A stretch of DNA of 64,000 nucleotides from Parapusillimonas granuli (GCF_013416525.1 NZ_JACCEM010000010.1:140508-204507); one strand, 5' to 3'. Shown: positions 46,585 through 56,257, counted from the first letter of the stretch. Translations and numbers: made by a program. The notes: generated by a model not told the origin, from the letters alone.

Positions 46585-46869
46585 TCAGCGGCCGTCACGG
46601 CAGTCACCCGCATGGCGTTCGGCATACTCGGGGTCTGAAGTCGCCTCATAGCTGCGTGCATCGGCCCAGGTGTCCAGGTCGGCAACTGCATACATGACAC
46701 GTCGGCCGAATTTGCGAAACTTCGGGCCGCCGCCGATCACACGCTGCTTTTCCAGCGTGCGTGGTGACAGGCGCAGGTACTGAGCGGCTTCGTCGTTGGT
46801 CAGATAGCGCTGGGGCTGCGCGGGCATGGCAACGGGTGCGGCAGCGGGCCGTAAGGGAGCGGGTCGCAT
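46585..46869 (-). CDS. rdfS: RdfS-like excisionase (AlpA/MerR-type HTH)
   Basis: DNA-binding protein of 94 residues that likely serves as recombination directionality factor. The helix-turn-helix is YLTNDEAAQYLRLSPRTLEK followed by GGGPKFRKFGRRVMYAVADL, the winged part. ATG 46869 with GGAGG eight bases upstream is chosen; the upstream ATG 46884 has no such site. It stands directly upstream of repA. The cognate ICE integrase is not in the window. Confidence 0.85.
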   Translation of the reverse strand: MRPAPLRPAAAPVAMPAQPQRYLTNDEAAQYLRLSPRTLEKQRVIGGGPKFRKFGRRVMYAVADLDTWADARSYEATSDPEYAERHAGDCRDGR

Positions 46870-46952
46870 GAGATATACCTCCATCGTTCGGTAGAACCGG
46901 CGGCACCAGCGCTGCCGGATGGAGACAGTCTCAAGAAAGTCAGGCGACCTGC

Positions 46953-47747
46953 TCAGGGACGTTTTGCGAGAGATGCAGAACGTCCCTGTACCGGCGCGGA
47001 AAGCTGTGCCAAGTGGCGGTAGCCGCCGCGCATCAGCATTTCACCCCGGCGCACCAAGCGGCGCATGCGGGCGCGCAAAGCGCCATCGGCATGCCAATCT
47101 CGGGCCACCACCTTGGTGCCAAATAACCCTTCAGCGATGTCGCGCAAGGATGCCCCCGCCAGGGTGGCATCGAGCGCCTGCAAGGTGTGCATCTCCTGCA
47201 GGGCCGATAAAGCAGGCCGGGGCCTCACGACAGCAATGGGAATGGCGTCGCTGGCCAGGGCCAGCTTGTTCATTTCCAGCGTGAGCGCTTGCTCAAGCGC
47301 AAGAAGGTCGGTGCCGGCGCGCACGGCATAAACATAAGCCATGCCATCGGCCAGACCTGGAACAAGCGCCAGCCGCAGGCAGCCACCCGGCCAGCGCACC
47401 TGCAGCACCAGGCGTACGCCATCGTGAATCAGGTATTTGTCGCCCGGGATTCGCCACAGCGTGAACCGCACGGCATCCGGCATGGGGTCGGCATCCGGGT
47501 AAAGATGAACGCCATAAGAATCAGGGAACCAGATGGGATGCGCATCCCGCGCATCCAAGGCGGGGTCTTCCAGCAGACGCAAGCCCCAATTTTGCGCCGC
47601 GCCTGGCCGCTGGAGACGGCGCAACCAGTCGTGCCGATAATCGGGATGACGGCGCAGATATTCCCAGGCCAGGGCGGGTCTATCCAAATGCAGGATGTAG
47701 AGATACGCAGCAGTCGGATGCCAGTGCTTGAGGCGCAAATCAACCAT
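46953..47747 (-). CDS. DUF2285-domain ICE regulator
   Basis: 264-residue protein with a DUF6499-like N-terminal part (WHPTAAYLYILHLDRPALAW, YLRRHPDYRHDWLRR) and a DUF2285 C-terminal part (ALDATLAGASLRDIAEGLFG, then DGALRARMRRLVRRGEMLM). The C-terminus holds an HTH-like segment. Such proteins regulate excision in mesorhizobial ICEs and are common in the Tn4371 core. A 358-base gap upstream (47748-48105) separates it from the DUF2958 gene and probably holds its promoter. Confidence 0.85.
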   Translation of the reverse strand: MVDLRLKHWHPTAAYLYILHLDRPALAWEYLRRHPDYRHDWLRRLQRPGAAQNWGLRLLEDPALDARDAHPIWFPDSYGVHLYPDADPMPDAVRFTLWRIPGDKYLIHDGVRLVLQVRWPGGCLRLALVPGLADGMAYVYAVRAGTDLLALEQALTLEMNKLALASDAIPIAVVRPRPALSALQEMHTLQALDATLAGASLRDIAEGLFGTKVVARDWHADGALRARMRRLVRRGEMLMRGGYRHLAQLSAPVQGRSASLAKRP

Positions 47748-48105
47748 AAGGCAAACCCCCTTTCATTCAGCAGGGCCACCTCATCGCAAAGTGCACACAG
47801 CGCAGTTTCAATGCGTTAATATTTGACTACCAATCGCATCAAATGAAACTGAAAATATCAAGTCCGATTGCGTCTTAACCGTTGCGCTGACAATCAGAAT
47901 GCGACGAGGGTTCCGCTGAAAAATCATCAATCAGCGTCTATCACCCTGCCCCATATCCTGCAAAAGATCATGACTCTTTAAGTCTGGGCCGTCGCGTATT
48001 TATGCAAGGCCCATGATTCAGACGCTGCTGGTCTTGAATATGACTGAAATAGTCTTAATGCGCCTTGATTAGATGGACTGCGGGCCTGTTTTGCAGTCCC
48101 GACGC
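47748..48105. other. Intergenic region, no gene seen
   Basis: AT-richer than its flanks. It contains several ATG-less short frames only. Two similar motifs, CAATCGCATCAAA near 47830 and GATTGCGTC near 47870, might be part of a regulatory region for the DUF2285 gene. Nothing firmer is visible. Confidence 0.4.
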
Positions 48106-48456
48106 TCAGTCCGTGATCGAACCGTTTTCTTGCGCCAGGCGTACATATTCCGATAACGGGCGTACCGCCTGGAAATAAAGATCGCGCATCACAGTCTGTT
48201 TTCGAGGGCCGACGATAGACGCCAAGGCGGAAAGCCGTACCGTTCCCAGCTCGGGCATCCCTATTCCCAGGTCGATCAGGCCATAGGCCGTATCGCCGTC
48301 TTGGGGGTCAAGGCAGGCCAGCAGCCAGGTCGCATGAGCGTCTGGCGTGAAAATCCGCACCACAGGCAGCGGGTCAATGTTCTGGCCTGCGGCACGAGCC
48401 TGCCCGTGGGCGAGCAATTGTGCGCGTTCGACGTCGGTGATGAGTGGTTGGGTCAT
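48106..48456 (-). CDS. DUF2958 protein
   Basis: Small ICE-associated protein of 116 residues in the DUF2958 family. It starts MTQPLITDVERAQLLAHGQA and includes PVVRIFTPDAHATWLLACLD, DTAYGLIDLGIGMPELGTV and an ending PLSEYVRLAQENGSITD. ATG 48456 is preferred over ATG 48471 by comparison with the family start. Function unknown. It is the last core gene before the Thoeris insertion, and 315 bases of non-coding DNA lie between it and the XRE gene. Confidence 0.8.
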   Translation of the reverse strand: MTQPLITDVERAQLLAHGQARAAGQNIDPLPVVRIFTPDAHATWLLACLDPQDGDTAYGLIDLGIGMPELGTVRLSALASIVGPRKQTVMRDLYFQAVRPLSEYVRLAQENGSITD

Positions 48457-48771
48457 AATCGGAAACCCCACGAAACTGGCGATTCAGGGATGCACTTATA
48501 CGGTCAAACGTAGAACCGCCGAACCGTGTATGTGCCTTCGTGCAGATACGCGGATAAGTACGCCCACACATCCGCAATAGAACGAAAGCGTAAAAACGAC
48601 TTTGTGGAAGTCAGAAAAAGCATAAATGCGCCTCTCCGGTTCTGGTGGAATCTTCACAAGCTGATTTCCGTAAAAGCACGAAAGCCGCCTACCCGCCAAA
48701 AATGAACACTATAGATTGTAGCCCTATAGAGCGCAATCGAATGTCATCTATGGTTTCAAGGAAACCACTGG

Positions 48772-49062
48772 ATGACAGCAAAAAACTCATTGGCGACGGC
48801 ATTAAAAATTGTCAGGAAAGCGCGTGGCTTGAGCCAGGAAGCGTTTTCTGACGTGTCGAGCCGTACCTATATGAGTTCGCTGGAGCGCAATCTAAAAAGC
48901 CCGACGCTCAACAAGCTGACCGAGCTGTGCGAGGTCATGGAAATTCACCCCCTCACATTGTTGACGCTGGCCTATGCCGGCGGTAACACAAGCAAGGCTG
49001 ACGAACTCTTGATGCAAGTGCGCCAAGAGCTTGATGAGGTCCTGAACTCAGATGGAGAGTAA
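48772..49062 (+). CDS. XRE-family regulator of the Thoeris module
   Basis: HTH protein of 96 residues: SLATALKIVRKARGLSQEAF, then SRTYMSSLERNLKSPTLNKL, a complete XRE helix-turn-helix at about residues 6-62. A short acidic tail follows. It is 8 bases upstream of thsB on the same strand. The module faces opposite to all ICE core genes and is AT-richer, so it looks inserted. It likely represses its own operon. Confidence 0.88.
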   Translation: MTAKNSLATALKIVRKARGLSQEAFSDVSSRTYMSSLERNLKSPTLNKLTELCEVMEIHPLTLLTLAYAGGNTSKADELLMQVRQELDEVLNSDGE

Positions 49063-49070
49063 GAAACGAA

Positions 49071-49634
49071 ATGGCATATCGGAACGGAAACTACACTGCC
49101 TTTTACGTTGCAGAGCCATTCAATCCTAGTTCCCTGGGCGCCAACGCAACGAAGGATTTTCAGTATTACAACACTCTACGGATGTGGAAAGGAGCTGATG
49201 CGTCGTTCCCCTTCGTTGATGCACACGACAAAACATACAGTGTCCGTGATGGCAGCAATTGGGAATACACTCTAAAGCCGAGACTCAGGGAGCGTATTCG
49301 GAACTCGAAAAACATTGTCCTCTTCTTGAGTTCTGTCACTTTAAGTTCTCGCGCACTTCGGGAAGAAATCGACTACGGAATTAATAATCAGGGTCTGCCA
49401 GTCATTGTCATTTACCCTGAGTACAGTACTAAAGAGAGCCTGTTGGCCAATGGCTCTCTAAATCAGGCAGTGAAAAATCTCTGGGATAACCTCCCTATTT
49501 TTAGGGACTCAATGGGGAAAGTTCCCACGCTTCACGTACCGATGGGCAAAGACCTCATAAAACAGGCGTTGCAGAACAAGGAATTCATGATTGGGAGCAA
49601 GGGGAACCCTGACTTTTACTGGTACAAGCCGTAA
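49071..49634 (+). CDS. thsB: ThsB-like TIR-domain protein
   Basis: 187-residue TIR-like (DUF1863/ThsB) protein. The Rossmann-like core reads NYTAFYVAEPF, FQYYNTLRMWKGADASFPF, LRERIRNSKNIVLFLSSVTL and SRALREEIDYGI with the conserved Glu, then LPVIVIYPEY. In Thoeris defence ThsB senses phage and makes an NAD-derived signal. Here it precedes a gene for a two-helix membrane protein with a macro-like domain, the type II Thoeris effector. The pair is driven with the XRE gene. Confidence 0.87.
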   Translation: MAYRNGNYTAFYVAEPFNPSSLGANATKDFQYYNTLRMWKGADASFPFVDAHDKTYSVRDGSNWEYTLKPRLRERIRNSKNIVLFLSSVTLSSRALREEIDYGINNQGLPVIVIYPEYSTKESLLANGSLNQAVKNLWDNLPIFRDSMGKVPTLHVPMGKDLIKQALQNKEFMIGSKGNPDFYWYKP

Positions 49635-49666
49635 GCAAAGAATCTTTAATATAAGCGAAAAATATT

Positions 49667-50503
49667 ATGGCGAAAGTCAGTTTTTTTGACAAACGAGTTG
49701 TCAGAAAATTCCTTGAGACCACCTCTGTCATCAGCGGCACGCTGTCATTCGCAGTTATTTTTTTTGACATTCCTGCCGAGTGGAAGTTGAAGGCCGGCGT
49801 GGCTTTCTTGGCACTGCTGACGCTCATCTACCTAGTAACATGGTTACGGTCGAACAACCTGAACAGTATCAACATCAATATTGAAGGCAGCGATGTTGCA
49901 ATCAAGACCGGCGATATTTTCCAGCAGCAGGGATTGAAGGTCATCGCCTTCAATGAATATTTCGACACCTTGGTGGACAACAGGATAATTAGCGAAACCT
50001 CCCTCAATGGAATTTTCATCCAGAAGCATCTCGGCGCTCCTCTTTCGGAACTAGATCGCCACATTGAGGAATACTCTTTTGATGACAGCGAAGTTCTAGA
50101 TGAAAACGAGGCCAGGAAACAGGGGAAGAAAAAAAGGTATCAGATAGGCACGATCTGCCTGTATAAAGACTACCTCCTGACCGCGCTCTCCAAGTTCGAC
50201 AAGAACAACAAAGCGCTGCTAACGATGCCGGAATACCTTGAATTTCTCATCAATTTCTGGGATAAGGTAAACAACGTCTACGCCCAACAAAGCGTATCGA
50301 CCACCATCTTCGGCTCGGGGATCACGCGAATCAAAGGACACAAGAATATCTCTGATGAGGATCTCCTGAAGATAATGCTGTGGACGTTTAGAATCAGCGA
50401 GATGCGGTTCAAATATCCTGCGAAGCTGACTATCGTGATTCACAAAGACAAGATTGATCAGATCAATCTTCTCGACATTAAATCCGTCAGGAACGGCGCG
50501 TAA
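49667..50503 (+). CDS. thsA: ThsA-like type II Thoeris effector (2 TM + macro-like domain)
   Basis: Membrane effector of 278 residues. Two hydrophobic helices lie at about residues 20-36 and 42-60 (SGTLSFAVIFFDI; VAFLALLTLIYLVTWL). A soluble domain follows with INIEGSDVAIKTGDIFQQQG, FNEYFDTLVDNRII and IGTICLYKDYLLTALSKFDK, the DUF6430/macro-like pattern of type II ThsA. In this type the TIR signal (reported to be His-ADPR) binds the macro domain and triggers membrane damage. It starts 32 bases after thsB. A weak hairpin at 50577-50600 follows. Confidence 0.82.
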   Translation: MAKVSFFDKRVVRKFLETTSVISGTLSFAVIFFDIPAEWKLKAGVAFLALLTLIYLVTWLRSNNLNSININIEGSDVAIKTGDIFQQQGLKVIAFNEYFDTLVDNRIISETSLNGIFIQKHLGAPLSELDRHIEEYSFDDSEVLDENEARKQGKKKRYQIGTICLYKDYLLTALSKFDKNNKALLTMPEYLEFLINFWDKVNNVYAQQSVSTTIFGSGITRIKGHKNISDEDLLKIMLWTFRISEMRFKYPAKLTIVIHKDKIDQINLLDIKSVRNGA

Positions 50504-50576
50504 TCTCCAATAACAGTTCAAGGCAAGGCATGCATCTCATGAATGTTGACTGGCACTACTACACCAGCCAACATAG

Positions 50577-50600
50577 CGCCCCGCCAAAAGGCGGAGCGCG
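50577..50600. terminator. Hairpin between convergent thsA and DUF736
   Basis: GCGCCCCGCC and GGCGGAGCGC pair with one mismatch around an AAAA loop. It sits in the 102-base gap between the ends of the two convergent genes and probably serves both. No long U-tract follows on either strand. Confidence 0.5.
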
Positions 50601-50605
50601 TTGGT

Positions 50606-50920
50606 TTAAGCCGCTTGCGGCTTGCTGCGCGTCCACAGCAGGTCATGCGTGCCGTCCTCGCCTTCGATCAGGCGGGCATAGACGGTAGCCGGGAACGAGG
50701 GGTCATCCAGGGTCACTGACAGATAGTCCCGCCCTGCCTCGCTGGTTTTCTTCCACGCCGCTCCGATGTCGTTGCCTGCAGCCTGCAGGCGGAAATCAGG
50801 GGCTTTGTCGTTTTCGCCCTTATCGTTGGCGACCAGCTTGACCTTGACGTTGAGCGTCAGAGTACGCAGGGTGCCGGTGTAGCCGTCTTTGTCTGCGGTG
50901 AAGGTTCCGATGTTAGCCAT
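50606..50920 (-). CDS. DUF736 protein
   Basis: 104-residue protein of the DUF736 family, found in many plasmids and ICEs of proteobacteria. It begins MANIGTFTADKDGYTGTLRT and has LQAAGNDIGAAWKKTSEAGR and DYLSVTLDDPSFPATVYARL. The fold is predicted beta-rich; function unknown. A clear AAGGAG lies upstream. It stands alone with a 640-base non-coding stretch upstream. Confidence 0.9.
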   Translation of the reverse strand: MANIGTFTADKDGYTGTLRTLTLNVKVKLVANDKGENDKAPDFRLQAAGNDIGAAWKKTSEAGRDYLSVTLDDPSFPATVYARLIEGEDGTHDLLWTRSKPQAA

Positions 50921-51559
50921 GGTAATACTCCTTTCAGGAATTCAAGGTCGCGCCAGTGCGTCCTTGTTGTGATCCGGTCGGTGGGGGTGGGCTGGTCGCA
51001 CCGCGCAAGCGGCCGTAACAACGTGGAGGGCCGGGAAGCACAAAGAATTTGTCTCGCGAGGAAGCCGCCCAAGGCGGCGGGGAAATTGTTTGTGCTGGAC
51101 GGTTGCGGCCAATGAGCCCAAGGCTTGCCGTCCCCCGCCAGGATTCACGACAAGACAAGGACGTACAGGCCGACCGTCCTGCAAAGAGAGAGGGCTGACT
51201 CGGTTTCGCCGCATACACGCTCGACCCGCAAGCGCTATCACGCAGGCAAGCGTCAGGCTGCCAATATTGGGCAAAAATGCACCCGCCGCCCGCAGCGGCG
51301 CTGTCTTTGAAAACGCGGTGTGGAAGTTACATAAACCAGGCTTGGCGGTGTGTCGGTGAACCGCCCCTCGTGATGTCCAGACAGATAACCGCCAGCATCG
51401 AGGACGGCACGCTTGCGCACAACCTGCGCCAGCGTGCCAAGGCGTAGCACTTACCCGTGCCGCCTTTGGCGGGGCGCCATATAGAAAGAAGCCGAAAACA
51501 TTTAACCCTGCCGATCTGACAACACAGCAGGGTTTCGCGCCCTGCTGTGTTGTTGGGGC
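50921..51559. other. Non-coding stretch upstream of DUF736
   Basis: Between radC and DUF736, with no reading frame of credible composition on either strand. It contains GC-rich inverted segments around 51055-51100 (for example GCCGCCCAAGGCGGCGG) and 51460-51480. Stretches of this kind separate the single-gene units in this part of the ICE. It may hold the DUF736 leader. Confidence 0.4.
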
Positions 51560-52087
51560 TTACATCTGCCCCTGCTCTGCCAGTGAGGTCGTACTTGCCG
51601 CCGTCACGATGACATGATCGAGAAACCGTACATCTATCAGCGCCAGCGCGCTTTTCAGATGTTTGGTCAGATTCAGGTCAGCCATGCTTGGCTCAGTTGA
51701 ACCCGACGGATGGTTATGCGCCATGATGAGCGCGGCAGCATTCAGACGTAGGGCGGTTTTCACGATCTCGCGAGGATAGACACTGGCCTGGCTCAACGTG
51801 CCCGGCCCCTGCTCGATATAGCGAATCGGCTTGAAACGTGAATCCAAATAAAGGAAGGCGGCACATTCGTGGCCCAGCCCAGCCAGCTTGGCCTGGAAAA
51901 ACTGCTTCACCTTGATCGGTTGATCAACCGGCGAGGATTGGGAAACCAAGCTTTCCGCAGCCGTACGGCCCGCCGCCAGGATCTGCTCGTCGCTGGCCAG
52001 CTTATAGCGGCCGCTGGGACTGCGTACATACAGGGCGCATGTCGCATCCATGTTGTCATAGCTCAATGCAGCGATGGTGTTATTCAT
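51560..52087 (-). CDS. radC: RadC-family JAB1/MPN domain protein
   Basis: 175-residue RadC-like protein. The JAMM-type metal motif is ALIMAHNHPSGSTEPSMADL, preceded by FLYLDSRFKPI and SQASVYPREIVKTALRLNAA. Mobile-element RadC proteins lack the N-terminal HhH part, as here. Despite the name a role in DNA repair is not supported for the family; the function in ICEs is unknown. Confidence 0.9.
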   Translation of the reverse strand: MNNTIAALSYDNMDATCALYVRSPSGRYKLASDEQILAAGRTAAESLVSQSSPVDQPIKVKQFFQAKLAGLGHECAAFLYLDSRFKPIRYIEQGPGTLSQASVYPREIVKTALRLNAAALIMAHNHPSGSTEPSMADLNLTKHLKSALALIDVRFLDHVIVTAASTTSLAEQGQM

Positions 52088-52806
52088 GATGCTCTCCAGT
52101 GTTCAGGGCGGGATTGCCCGGAACCCGGAAGGCATGGCGCAGCGCAGGTTTCAAGGGTCGAAGACGGCCAGCGGCCGCAAGCGGCGTCCACGGCGACGCG
52201 CCGCCCTTGAAAATAAGAACGACATGGCACAATGACCGGAAGCAAAACAGCCCCCCACCGTGTCACTGGGTGTTGCGTTGGAACCCTCTGCGTGAAACGC
52301 AGCAAGACTTGAATCATTGCGCATCGCGCAATCCGCAAACAGGTGTGCGCAGCGCCTCTGGCGCGAAGGCGTGAGGGATGGAAGCCGAATGGACGTGACG
52401 GCAAGGCCGGCATGGGGCGAAGTCCGACAGCCCGGCGGCGCTTGCGCCGACACGCTCAACTTTATCCACAGATTCTGTGCGCAAGCCTGTGCATAAGCGA
52501 TGAAGACTTTATGATAGCCCTTGTCATTCCGTGCTTTGCGCCTGGATGGGCTGCTATTTGTCCAGCGCAACGATGGCCGTCCGCCCCCAGGCGCTTGTCT
52601 CACATGCCCGCTCGCCGCTTACCTTATCGGCGGCGACCGGCTGATTTGGCTTTCTGCTTTGGCTGTTGGCCCCGGGCGCGGCGATGCAGCGCCCGGATTT
52701 TTGACCACCGGCCCCAATGGCGCAACGGCGTTGGGGCCGGTGCGAAATGAATCCATGAAACAGCCAGCGCGCCGGCTGAAACCGGGGCGCTGGCCTATCG
52801 TCAAGC
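52088..52806. other. Non-coding stretch between radC and parB with a strong hairpin
   Basis: About 720 bases with no credible gene. A perfect 10-bp stem, CCGGCCCCAA at 52708-52717 and TTGGGGCCGG at 52731-52740, lies 67 bases past the parB stop and likely ends that transcript. A segment near 52440-52500 (TTTATCCACAGA, TGTGCATAAGCG) has DnaA-box-like words. Confidence 0.45.
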
Positions 52807-54834
52807 CTATGCGGCTACAGCATCAGCCGGTTCAGTGGGCATGTCGCCATCCTCGGCGGTTGCGCCGTCCTCCTCTGCTGCCATGTCCTGCGGGGCTTCC
52901 ACCCGGAAGATGGTGGGCATCCATCCCGTACCGGCCACCAGCCGTTCGGCTTCGCTGGCAAGGTCGATCTTCTTGAGTTTCGCCAGCCGGGAAATATGGT
53001 CAGGTGCGAACTCGCCCACGGCATCCAGAATCATGGCCTTGGAAATGTGCTGGAAATAGCTTTCGGCGGTCGGCTGCCACCATGCAGCCATGTCCAACCC
53101 TACGACCTGTGCCAGTTTCTCGCCCGGTTGCTGCTCCGTAGCGCGGGGTGTGGTGACATCTACGGTTACCGCCGCGCATACTGCCAGCAGCCGCGCCAGT
53201 TCATCTTGCGGCTTTGCTAACAAGACGGCAAACAGATCAGGGCTGTCTATCGGCAACGCCTCACCTAAGGCTTTTTGCAGTTCGACCAGCGCAACGGCGG
53301 CGGGGGATTCGGGCCAGTCCGGGGCCATACTTTCCAGCCGGTCTTGCACGGTCAACCGTATTTCCAGCGGCAAACTATCACGATAGTAATAGCCCTTTTG
53401 CAAGACCGTCTGCACCATGCCATGCACCACAGCGGTCAGGGCGGCGTGCGGATTCCGCGCCAGCTCAATTTGCAGCGCGGCGGTGCGGTGGGCGCTCAAG
53501 CGTTGCGCCAGCCGATCGGACATTGAAGCGGCCTTGGGCTGATCGTTTTCCTCGCCAGCACTGTCGCTCGTTCCATCCTCGCCGCTGAATCCCTGCCGCA
53601 ATCGCTCCAAGGTGCGCAACGCCTTCGCTTCAGCTTCACGCATCAGGCCGCGATGCACAACGATTTCACCCTGCCGGTCAAGGGTGATGATGACACCGGC
53701 GGCGGCTTTGACGTTCGGGGCGTAGTCCAGCAAGCGATCTTCCAGCACCTGCAATTGGTCGCCCAGGCTGTCGCCTTCCTCCTGCAACGCGTCGGCCTTT
53801 TCTTCGTCGTCATCTTCCAATGCGGCATCAATCGCTTCACCAATGGCCTGCATCTTCGTTTCCAGCTTGTCCATGCGGTCGCTTTCCCGCTTGGTAGGGT
53901 TGCGCCGCTCACGCGGGGCTCGTTGGAAGGCTTGCAGGTCGGCATAGGTGGCGGCGTGCGTGGCATCCACCCATGCCCACCCCTCGGCCTTCACGGTGGC
54001 CGCGTGTTCGTCCAGCTTTTGGCGTACCAGCGTTTCCAACAGCGCCGCGTCGGTGACATACACGCCGCGATCATCCTGCGCGAACAGATCACGGCGAATA
54101 CCACCGCCTGCGGCTTCGTAGGCGTCCAGCCCCACGAAACGCACCAGCGCATGGCCTGCGTCAATTTCCCGCTCGGTCAGCCGGTCACGCAAAGCGTGCG
54201 GCTGGCGCTGCCATTCGGGCGCTTCATAGAATGCGGCTTCCTGCGCCGCGTGGTCGTCCGTGATGGCAAGCGCCATCAACTGTTCAAGGGTGACGGCATC
54301 GGCACGATAGTCGGCCAGCAGACGCCGCGATACATTCGCCAGCTTCAAACGGCGCTGCACCACCAGCGGGGTCACGCTGAAATCCGCCGCAATGTCTTCA
54401 ATGGGCCGACCTTCGGCCACCAGCGCGGCGAACGCTTCAAACTGGTCTGCTGGGTGCATGGCTTCGCGCTGCACGTTTTCCGTCAAGCTGACGGTGCGGG
54501 CGCTGGCGTCGGCCACCAGCAGGCACGGCACCGCCCAATCCATCGGAATGCGGCGGGTCTTTGCCAGCAGCTTGAGCGCGTCGAGCCTGCGACCACCGGC
54601 CACGACTTCGTAATGCTCGCCGTCGCGGGCCAGAATGACGGTGAGGTTTTGCAGCAGCCCCACGCGGGCGATGCTCTCGGCCAGGGCATCAATAGACTGT
54701 TTGATCTTGCGTACATTGCGCTTGGAAGCGCGAAGCTGCGACAGTGGCACGACAATCAGGTTGTGCGCCGGGGCGGCAACTTCCTGCGTAGTGGTGTCGA
54801 TGGCTTGGGTTTCGATTGTGTTGATCGCGTTCAT
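52807..54834 (-). CDS. parB: ParB/RepB/Spo0J-type nuclease-domain protein
   Basis: 675-residue ParB-like protein. The ParB N-terminal domain has VPLSQLRASKRNVRK, DALAESIARVGLLQNLTV and the VVAGGRRLDALKLL box; the HTH follows with DFSVTPLVVQRRLKLANVS. A long C-terminal part includes an acidic coiled-coil region (EALEDDDEEKADALQEEGD) and ends in an acidic tail. This large ParB is typical of Tn4371-like ICE left ends rather than of plasmid parAB pairs and lies far from parA. Its role may be in DNA protection or regulation. It is 81 bases after DUF932. Confidence 0.9.
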   Translation of the reverse strand: MNAINTIETQAIDTTTQEVAAPAHNLIVVPLSQLRASKRNVRKIKQSIDALAESIARVGLLQNLTVILARDGEHYEVVAGGRRLDALKLLAKTRRIPMDWAVPCLLVADASARTVSLTENVQREAMHPADQFEAFAALVAEGRPIEDIAADFSVTPLVVQRRLKLANVSRRLLADYRADAVTLEQLMALAITDDHAAQEAAFYEAPEWQRQPHALRDRLTEREIDAGHALVRFVGLDAYEAAGGGIRRDLFAQDDRGVYVTDAALLETLVRQKLDEHAATVKAEGWAWVDATHAATYADLQAFQRAPRERRNPTKRESDRMDKLETKMQAIGEAIDAALEDDDEEKADALQEEGDSLGDQLQVLEDRLLDYAPNVKAAAGVIITLDRQGEIVVHRGLMREAEAKALRTLERLRQGFSGEDGTSDSAGEENDQPKAASMSDRLAQRLSAHRTAALQIELARNPHAALTAVVHGMVQTVLQKGYYYRDSLPLEIRLTVQDRLESMAPDWPESPAAVALVELQKALGEALPIDSPDLFAVLLAKPQDELARLLAVCAAVTVDVTTPRATEQQPGEKLAQVVGLDMAAWWQPTAESYFQHISKAMILDAVGEFAPDHISRLAKLKKIDLASEAERLVAGTGWMPTIFRVEAPQDMAAEEDGATAEDGDMPTEPADAVAA

Positions 54835-54915
54835 GGTGAAAACTCCTTGAGGTTTTGCAGTGCAGCCATGAAAAGCGCGGCAAAGGTGGCTGCCTGCCCC
54901 TGCCGCGTAGGGGAA

Positions 54916-55740
54916 TCAGGCTTTCAACTGGCGCATACCCTCGGCCAGCAGCCACAGGGAACGATTCAGGCGAATGTCGGAATCAATGCCTTGCACCGCT
55001 CGGGTGCTCTGGCGGCGACCGTTGGCGCTACGGCCCCCCAAACCGCCTTTAATCAGGTTTTCTTGCAGACGGTTGAAGGTCATCCACAGATCGGGGCGGC
55101 GGTCATCAAACCGGCGCGGCATCAGAATCTGACTTTCCGTAATGGGCGCAGGCTTGTTGGGGTCGTCGTATTTCAAAGCCAGCGCGGCGCGGGCTAAAAC
55201 TTCCGCTTCGCCCTCGTCCAGCGTGATGGCCTGCATGGCCTCTCGGGATTCCTGCGCCCGCTCGAAGCCGTCCAACACCTCATAAGCGCCTTCGATTACC
55301 TGCCCGGTGATGTCACCTTTATGCGGGATGCGTACATCGGCCACGGTGTCGCCGCATACCAGCCCATTAGCGCAAACAAATCGAAAGGCACCTGCCAGCA
55401 TTTGGTAACTGCTCGTTCCATCGTGGGAGTTCAAAAGAATGATTTCGTTGGCGATGCTGTCATTGACCTGATTGGCATGACGCAAGCAAATCATGTGTTT
55501 GGTGTGTTCGCGCCGGTCTTCATTACGCACGCGGGTTTGCGTCACCATGAAGGGCTGGAAACCCTCTTTCCGTAGTTCCGTCAGTACCGCCGCCGTGGGG
55601 ATGTAGCGGTAGCGTTCTGAACGGCTTTCGTGTGGTGCCTCGGCATAGATGGACGGAACCACGGCCCTGATCTGATCGTCCGATAGCGGATAGTCGCTGC
55701 GAAGTACCGGGGAGCGGGAAGCGAAGCGGGATGCAAGCAT
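54916..55740 (-). CDS. DUF932 protein (plasmid/phage YfjQ-like)
   Basis: 274-residue DUF932 protein. ATG 55740 with AGGAG nine bases upstream is the start (MLASRFASRSPVLRSDYPLS); sequence before it is not coding-like. It contains QTRVRNEDRREHTKHMICLR, IILLNSHDGTSSYQMLAGAF and RFVCANGLVCGD, and a C-terminal LMPRRFDDRRPDLWMTFNRL. The family is found at ends of ICEs and plasmids and may bind DNA. It is the outermost recognisable gene of this ICE core in the window. Confidence 0.9.
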   Translation of the reverse strand: MLASRFASRSPVLRSDYPLSDDQIRAVVPSIYAEAPHESRSERYRYIPTAAVLTELRKEGFQPFMVTQTRVRNEDRREHTKHMICLRHANQVNDSIANEIILLNSHDGTSSYQMLAGAFRFVCANGLVCGDTVADVRIPHKGDITGQVIEGAYEVLDGFERAQESREAMQAITLDEGEAEVLARAALALKYDDPNKPAPITESQILMPRRFDDRRPDLWMTFNRLQENLIKGGLGGRSANGRRQSTRAVQGIDSDIRLNRSLWLLAEGMRQLKA

Positions 55741-56257
55741 GGGTCTTTCTCCTGACAAATAAAAATGAGTTTGCTGTTCACCGCACACCGGATTCCAAGA
55801 TTCGGAAGCCCAAGGGTTTTGAGCTGTTGATGTGCGGTCGGCACGAAGAACCCGGTTGGCCTCGTTGCCACCGTCTTTCCTGAGTTCGTCGCCCGCGACG
55901 GTCAGGAGCCCACGAACGTGGGCCGTCAAGGAGAAAAGCGTCAGGTTGGTGCGGCCCGCAGGCGCAGCCGAGGACACGGCCTGGCGCGCCTTGACGGCAC
56001 GCGGCCACGGGCTACAGTCGCGGACAAGGTGATGAAGTCAGGAAAGATGGTTGAGCAGGCAACAGCCAGGTCTTTGGTGTGCAGACTGCACGCAAGCGCG
56101 AGCGCGCAGGCCCGAAGCGGGAAGCCGGGCCGGAGGCGTCAGCCGAGCACAGCGAGGGAACGATAGAAGCCCGTCAGGGGCGAAACCCCATAGGGGGTTC
56201 GAGGCGAAGCACGAGAGCGCGACCGGCCACGCTTTTTTGGCCGGGGACGCCCACGCA
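55741..56257. other. Upstream region of DUF932 with no gene
   Basis: GC-rich, with repeated short words (CGAAGC, GGGCCG) and low coding character in all frames. It probably holds the DUF932 promoter and leader. At about 56255 composition changes to AT-richer coding-like DNA, a likely junction. Confidence 0.4.

Noticed and set aside
45393..46700. A 435-codon minus-strand frame across repA and oriV
   Set aside because: It lies in another frame of repA, and its repeated VLSG words are just the translated iterons.
53653..55197. A 514-codon open frame on the plus strand across parB and DUF932
   Set aside because: It is the antisense of two well supported minus-strand genes, has no family motif, and arises from GC-rich codon bias.
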